A DNA stretch of 64,000 nucleotides, taken from the NCBI GenBank assembly GCA_021234535.1, contig CM037840.1, forward strand, positions 21,197,059 to 21,261,058, in the 5' to 3' direction. This DNA comes from Stichopus chloronotus. Lineage: Eukaryota; Echinodermata; Holothuroidea; Aspidochirotida; Stichopodidae. The notes under the pieces were generated by a model. The model saw only the letters and a program-made list of their open reading frames with translations, was not told the DNA's origin and searched no databases. This document shows, one piece after another, positions 58,946 through 64,000 of this stretch. Position 1 is the first letter of the stretch. Each line of letters opens with the position of its first letter. Position numbers and translations under genes: made by a program.

Positions 58946-60335
58946 GTTTAGCGGTATGCTATCATAACTTGTAACAAATTACAAAACTTTAAATACCTGT
59001 AAGTAGATCTCATGTTTATATTGTTTTCACCCTAAGGATATTGGTACCTGACATGTGACCGCTTCATCGTATCTACGTGCAGGGGTGCGCACGCCTGTGT
59101 GTAAAAAGTGAGAGTGTGTGGGGTCTATATATGTGCGTGCGTGTACACGTGAGTACTTCGCAGAAATCACTCGTCAACGCTCGAATGGTGAAGGGGGTAA
59201 CTTACTTCAGTCGTAAGCACGTACGGATTTATTGACCTGTCTGCGAAACTAGGTGGTTGCTATCGACGCTTTTTTTATTTAAATCTGTAGGTCAAACTTT
59301 GTTAAAAGGTCTGACAAAATACAGGGGACTTACTATCACAAGCATGATGAAGTTTGTTTATAATTGATGTCAAACTTGTAATCTAGATGCGTGTGTAAGT
59401 GGATAACAGGTACCAGTTAGAGGAAATAACCGCTCACGTAAAGATGTAAGATGAGAAGTGGTTTTCCGATGCCTATTTGGTAATGCTATAGATGAATAAT
59501 TGAAGTTTACTTTAAGTTGTTTTATTAAGTTAAGAGTAGCACTTGAGTTTCAAAACATTGTATCAAACAAATGACACGTAATTAGCGCTGGAGGCGTGCC
59601 ATGTGGGTGTGTAGGGGGGGGGGGGTAGGAAAATGTTACCACTAATTGAACGATCACCCCACTATCGAAGGCAGCGTACTTTGGTCACCGAATCTGTCAA
59701 TATGCATGTCATCCAATTAAGACTCCAGTCTGGGTTGGTCCACTTGAAATAGGCAGCATTCGTCATACATGTGCGCTAATGCTAGTAGTGCGATCTATTA
59801 TTAACTACTGTTTCCTCCATTTTAGTTCCAACATGGAACTTGCGTTCCAACAGTCATAAATATGTCAGTTCTAATTTCTATCGCTGTATGTTTGCCTCAT
59901 CATGAGGCATGCTGGCATGGTCTCATATTTTACCGATCTATAACTTGGGTTTTATGTTCAAACCATGGTCTGACAACACTCACAGCCTTTACTTACCACC
60001 GTTAAAAGTAGGGAGCTATGACTGGTGCGAATTCCTTCACCCTGGTAATTGCTCAACTTACATGGATGACTGAATATCGGTAGTGAGGCAAGCAGTGGGG
60101 ATCGAAAGGCAAGCGTGCCGGTACATGTGGGGTGTGTGTGAGTGGGGGGGTGGGTGCTAAAGTTGCATTCATTGTTGTTATAGCGTGATTTATGTTTGAA
60201 GTATGAAGTGAAAGTCATTGATTGAATTCAGTCGCACCATCGTTACACCATCAGGCCTGCAGTCGACGGAATGAGGACGAGGGGAAGTCATTTCGTTGCA
60301 AAGTATGGCGGCTTGGTAGGGCCATGCATGGAAAA
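58946..60335. other. No gene recognised; GT-rich patches
   Basis: It includes a GT-rich stretch near 59095-59150 and G-tracts near 59614-59628 and 60140-60155. No exons. Confidence 0.45.
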
Positions 60336-60339
60336 AATA

Positions 60340-60545
60340 AAAAAAGGAAGATTTTTTGGGGTTTTTTTTGTTGTTTTTCTACTGAACATTTATTTTCGTT
60401 TTTCTGACTTTATTCTTGTTTTTCTGTTGTTTTTTTTTTTCGTTTTTCTGACTTTTTCCTTTTCCAGACTTTTTGTCGTTTTTCTGACTTCTTTCCGTTC
60501 TTCTGAATTTTTCCGTTATTAACAGTCTTTTTGTCGTTTGTCACG
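60340..60545. repeat. T-rich minisatellite with 'cgtttttctgacttt' unit
   Basis: 'tcgtttttctgacttt' and variants ('ttgtttttctgttg', 'ccgttcttctgaattt') are repeated about seven times. The plus-strand Phe-rich frame across it (60271-60522) is a by-product. Confidence 0.75.
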
Positions 60546-62375
60546 CCCTGACGCAATTTGGAAGTAGTCTACTTCAGAGTCGGGTGAATCGTGCATGCAG
60601 CAACACAGTTTGTGAAACAACGTTTTGAAGTTGGCGAACCAGAGCCTTTTGCAAGAACCAAGCTAGATTATGGTATAGCTGAAGTGTAGGACTACCTTGG
60701 TTTAATCAATTACTAAAAGATACCAAATTTTCAGTTTTTAAGAGCAGGATTTTCTAGAGCAACTCTCTGGTAACAGTAGTTATCTGCTAGTGTAAGTTTA
60801 TGACAATATTTCTTTTCTTGTTTTGTTCGATTCATTGCAAAAAGTTTTTCTTGGGAAGGGGTGAAGAGGGTCAACCCGTCTTAAAAAATCTCACTTGAGA
60901 ATTTGAACTAATTCACGATCCAAAAATAAACCTCCAGTCAGTTTGACCGAAAGTTTACCAATTGCACTTTCGAGACCATCCATTAAAGTAAACGAACCCA
61001 ATCACAGTGCTTACCTTTGGTTTTGTTTTACTATTACTTTTACTGCACCGTAGCCTGTACCTAGGGATTGTACAAATGCGCGATCTCTTTCTTTTTGTGG
61101 CGCGACTGGTGCGTTTTTGGAAGTTTATAACTTACGTTTTTCAAATTTACAAAATGTCAAATTTCCCAAGGCCAATTTCTCCGGCAAACTACAGCTGTAG
61201 CTGCCTTTAAAAAAATACATGCATATGATATCCACTCCTTTATTTAGGAGGAGTTCAACTGTTTTCACATTGATATGGGGAGACTAGGAAAGGGGTATTT
61301 TGCGCTAAGATGGCAATCTTGACGCAACCAAAGTATACCATTGTTAACTTAATTTCCTATTAAAACATTTCTTTTAGGATCAATTTTTATAAACTTTTGT
61401 CCACCATCGATGCCCCCTGAATTCGTCAGTGGTAATTGCTACGTGGTCCTGTGTGGTCCATAAACATGCATTAGATTTGCAAATGCATTCACCTTAACAG
61501 GTCGTTCTTGTGAAGATTTTTTTTTTTCAACGAACTTCCATCAAGTTCGAGAAGTCAACTTTGGGACCTCTTCACGGAGGCCTTGTTCCAACGATTTACA
61601 GGTACTGACATTCACGTGAGCTTTTTGCATTAACCATCGCGCTATTTTCCGTTTTACAAAATCAGTGTGGTGCGTGCATCAGTCGCCACAAAAGTGCTAT
61701 CTGTCCGAAGATATCATAGGCCTTACAAGGATCTGAGAACCTCAGCTTCCAGTCTCTCCCTTTAAGTAGGCTATAACGTGTGAAGGTGTTGATATTTACC
61801 GGAGTGTACATCTGGTCCGGCATTATTCTTGCAGGAAAACTAGTTATCTGATCTTTGATGGAAGAAATGAAGACAACACAATTCGTTTGGAGAACAGCCA
61901 CACAATTTATTGAAAATAATTGTAGCTTTTTTACTTTCAACTAACGATTTACACTTATGCAGTTGTATCAAATATTATTAACGTAAATAATGTTGCTCTA
62001 ACATATTTTTTTTTAGCTTAATATTTATTTTATCAGTATCACTTCATATTTACACACGAAAGACAAGCTATAGATGTATCATGATCAACATGGACAGTTG
62101 GGGTAATAATAGGCCTATATGATGAGATTGGTGATGTGTATTGTATCAACGTTACCAAAAAAAAACCACACAAGAAAAGAGAAAAATCTAATGGACTGAG
62201 GCGGCCAGGTCAGTGATGAGGTTTCCTAGCCTGTCACTGTACCTTGTAGGTATTGCCATAATGGGTACAGTATGCCAGAAGGGCCCACCAATGGCACACA
62301 GTGATCAGTGGCATATGGTGAATATTCAGGGCATATAGGAAACAGTTGCATAGTGTCAATGACAGGCCATGGAGG
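60546..62375. other. No gene recognised
   Basis: Intergenic; no motif-bearing frame and no ordered repeat. Confidence 0.45.
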
Positions 62376-62377
62376 GA

Positions 62378-62660
62378 TCAGTAGCATGAAGTGAGCAGTG
62401 GGGCATGGGGTGAGCAGTGGGGCCTGGGGTGACCATTGGGGCATGGGTGAGCAGTGGGGCATGGGGTGAACAGTGGGGCCTGGAGTGAGCAGTGGGGCAG
62501 GGGGTGAGCAGTGGGGCATGGGGTGAGTAGTGAGGCAATGGCTGAGAAAAGGGCATGGGTGAGCAGTGCGACCTGGGGTGAACAGTGGGGCATGGGGTAA
62601 GCAGTGGGGCATTGGGTGAGCAGTGGGGCATGGGTGAGCAGTGGGGTATGCGGTGAATGG
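62378..62660. repeat. Minisatellite, ~18-bp unit
   Basis: About 15 imperfect units of the type 'gtgagcagtggggcatgg' with 16-18 bp period and strong purine bias on the plus strand. Overlapping minus-strand frames of 71-162 residues (His/Pro/Cys-rich) exist only because unit length is often a multiple of three. Confidence 0.9.
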
Positions 62661-64000
62661 TTGCGCTGTGAGCACTATCAGCACCTGGGATGGGGGTGGG
62701 GTGGGAGGCAACAATTAACATGAGGTATCACTAGCATTGTCAAATGTATAGCAAATGTTTCATACATGATATGCAGCATTATCACAACTTTTGACATCTG
62801 ACCATGCCATTGGGGAGCTCTTCCAGAATGTTTCCTGCCTGCTACATGCCCAGAATGTGTGCAAAAGCGGTGACTGCCAGTGTACCAGAAACGACTGTAA
62901 TTGGGTACAAGGATATAACACTAGGAAGGAACAATGTTAATGTTTACTTGTTCCTCTCCGACCCTCACAGTTGTTGCTCTCATCCTGTTTTGGGGATATT
63001 TATGCCAATGCTGAAACTCACTGCAAATTTAGGCCAAATTAGATTGTTTTTCACAACAATTGAATGATTATGATTATTATAATCACATTTTTATAGTCTT
63101 CAAATGTAAGTAAATTTTACAGTTCCATTGAGTCGATATTGGTATCTGACTTAATTTCAATTAAAGCCAGTTTTCAGTAGTTGCTTTGTTTTACTTTAAT
63201 AAAATATGAATTAAACATTACACTTAGACCAGTTGAGACCTAAAAAAAAAAAACAGACAAATGACTCAATCGATTCATTAAATGTAGCTGGCAGGGTATA
63301 AAAAATGAGTAACTCACAATAGAATGTAAATTAATGTGAACAATCTTAGAGACAATGACTTGCACTGAATACATGATAAGGAAATAAAGAATTATACACA
63401 GCATCAAAACATTTTTCTCACGAACTTGCCAAAACATGAAGGATGGAATTAACAACATAACATGTTTAATGTTTTCATAATATTATAAGCACACAAGATA
63501 CATGCAATCAGATTAATTACTTAATGTTATCACTCAACATGGTTTATTATGTACATGCAAGGAGGTTCTCAAATTTGATCTGAAAGTGGCTAAAGATGAA
63601 AAAGTTGGTCATCTTTTCAAAATAAATTAGAGCTTATAGATATCACCAGCAGCTGGCAGAAATGAAAGTGAAGAAATGTACAAAACTTTGACTATATATT
63701 GGTCCAAGCTAAATGATAGAAAGACTTTCAATGATGTTCAACTCGCTTTGTCCATAGTAAACAACGTCTGTAACATTTTCCATGCCACACCATAAAATGG
63801 TGCGAAATCGTAAATCAGTGGAACAGAACTACCCAATTAAACACTGACCCCCCTTTGATTGCTAACTGCATGAGGTCAAACCAGGTAGTTGCTATTTAAC
63901 CTCTTCAAACCAATTAATTAAACTTGATGAAATCAGTTGATTAGATTATAATCCTTTAACAATGTTAATACAGTTGTTTGATTGAAGTCTGAATTAATGG
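62661..64000. other. No gene recognised
   Basis: AT-rich sequence to the end of the window, with an A-tract near 63243-63253. No exon, RNA gene or repeat that I can support. Confidence 0.45.

Noticed and set aside
62226..62714. 162-residue Pro/His/Thr-rich minus-strand open frame
   Set aside because: Produced by the 18-bp minisatellite; overlapping frames are open for the same reason.

Overview
The window is eukaryotic and almost certainly from an invertebrate animal. It is AT-rich and gene-poor, has no operons, and contains a ten-exon gene with GT-AG introns, a class A (rhodopsin-like) GPCR reading frame, a degraded Penelope-like retroelement and many small dispersed and tandem repeats. The mix of repeats would suit a marine deuterostome such as an echinoderm, but that is an impression; nothing here fixes the species.

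Layout. 1-9.5 kb: degenerate ~140-bp repeats, then an old segmental duplication (about 2.6-5.1 kb against 6.8-9.3 kb, with a partial third copy at 6.4-6.7 kb). The second arm holds an open but truncated GPCR (TM1-TM5) and the first arm its pseudogene relic. 9.6-15.0 kb: a broken Penelope-like element (PLE), mainly on the minus strand, with one reverse-transcriptase piece inverted onto the plus strand. 16.5-18.3 kb: diverged copies of a ~0.5-0.7-kb repeat that supplied parts of the next region. 18.3-32.04 kb: the most striking object, a 13.7-kb, near-identical tandem array of 45 full units of about 304 bp plus a partial one. Each unit has an A-tract, then a perfect 24-bp hairpin with a GTAA loop. 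32.05-34.6 kb: four diverged ~0.7-kb tandem repeats. 34.8-44.5 kb: further degenerate tandem repeats, two copies of a foldback MITE, a diverged relative of the array hairpin, and another block of the ~140-bp family.

44.66-54.54 kb holds the one convincing complete gene: an amidase-signature hydrolase of 517 residues in ten exons with consistent splice phases and an intact Lys-Ser-Ser triad. Its sequence reads more like bacterial or fungal amidases than animal FAAH or GatA. 54.6-64 kb has no recognisable gene; it carries minisatellites, a 294-bp tandem duplication, a cluster of TTTATC-type palindromic repeats and a second minisatellite at 62.4 kb.

Apart from the amidase and the GPCR fragment, I believe no open reading frame in the window is a real gene. 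The 66-residue frames that recur on the minus strand of the array are a by-product of the repeat. Several long frames, including the one at the amidase 5' end, begin at TTG rather than ATG and were trimmed.
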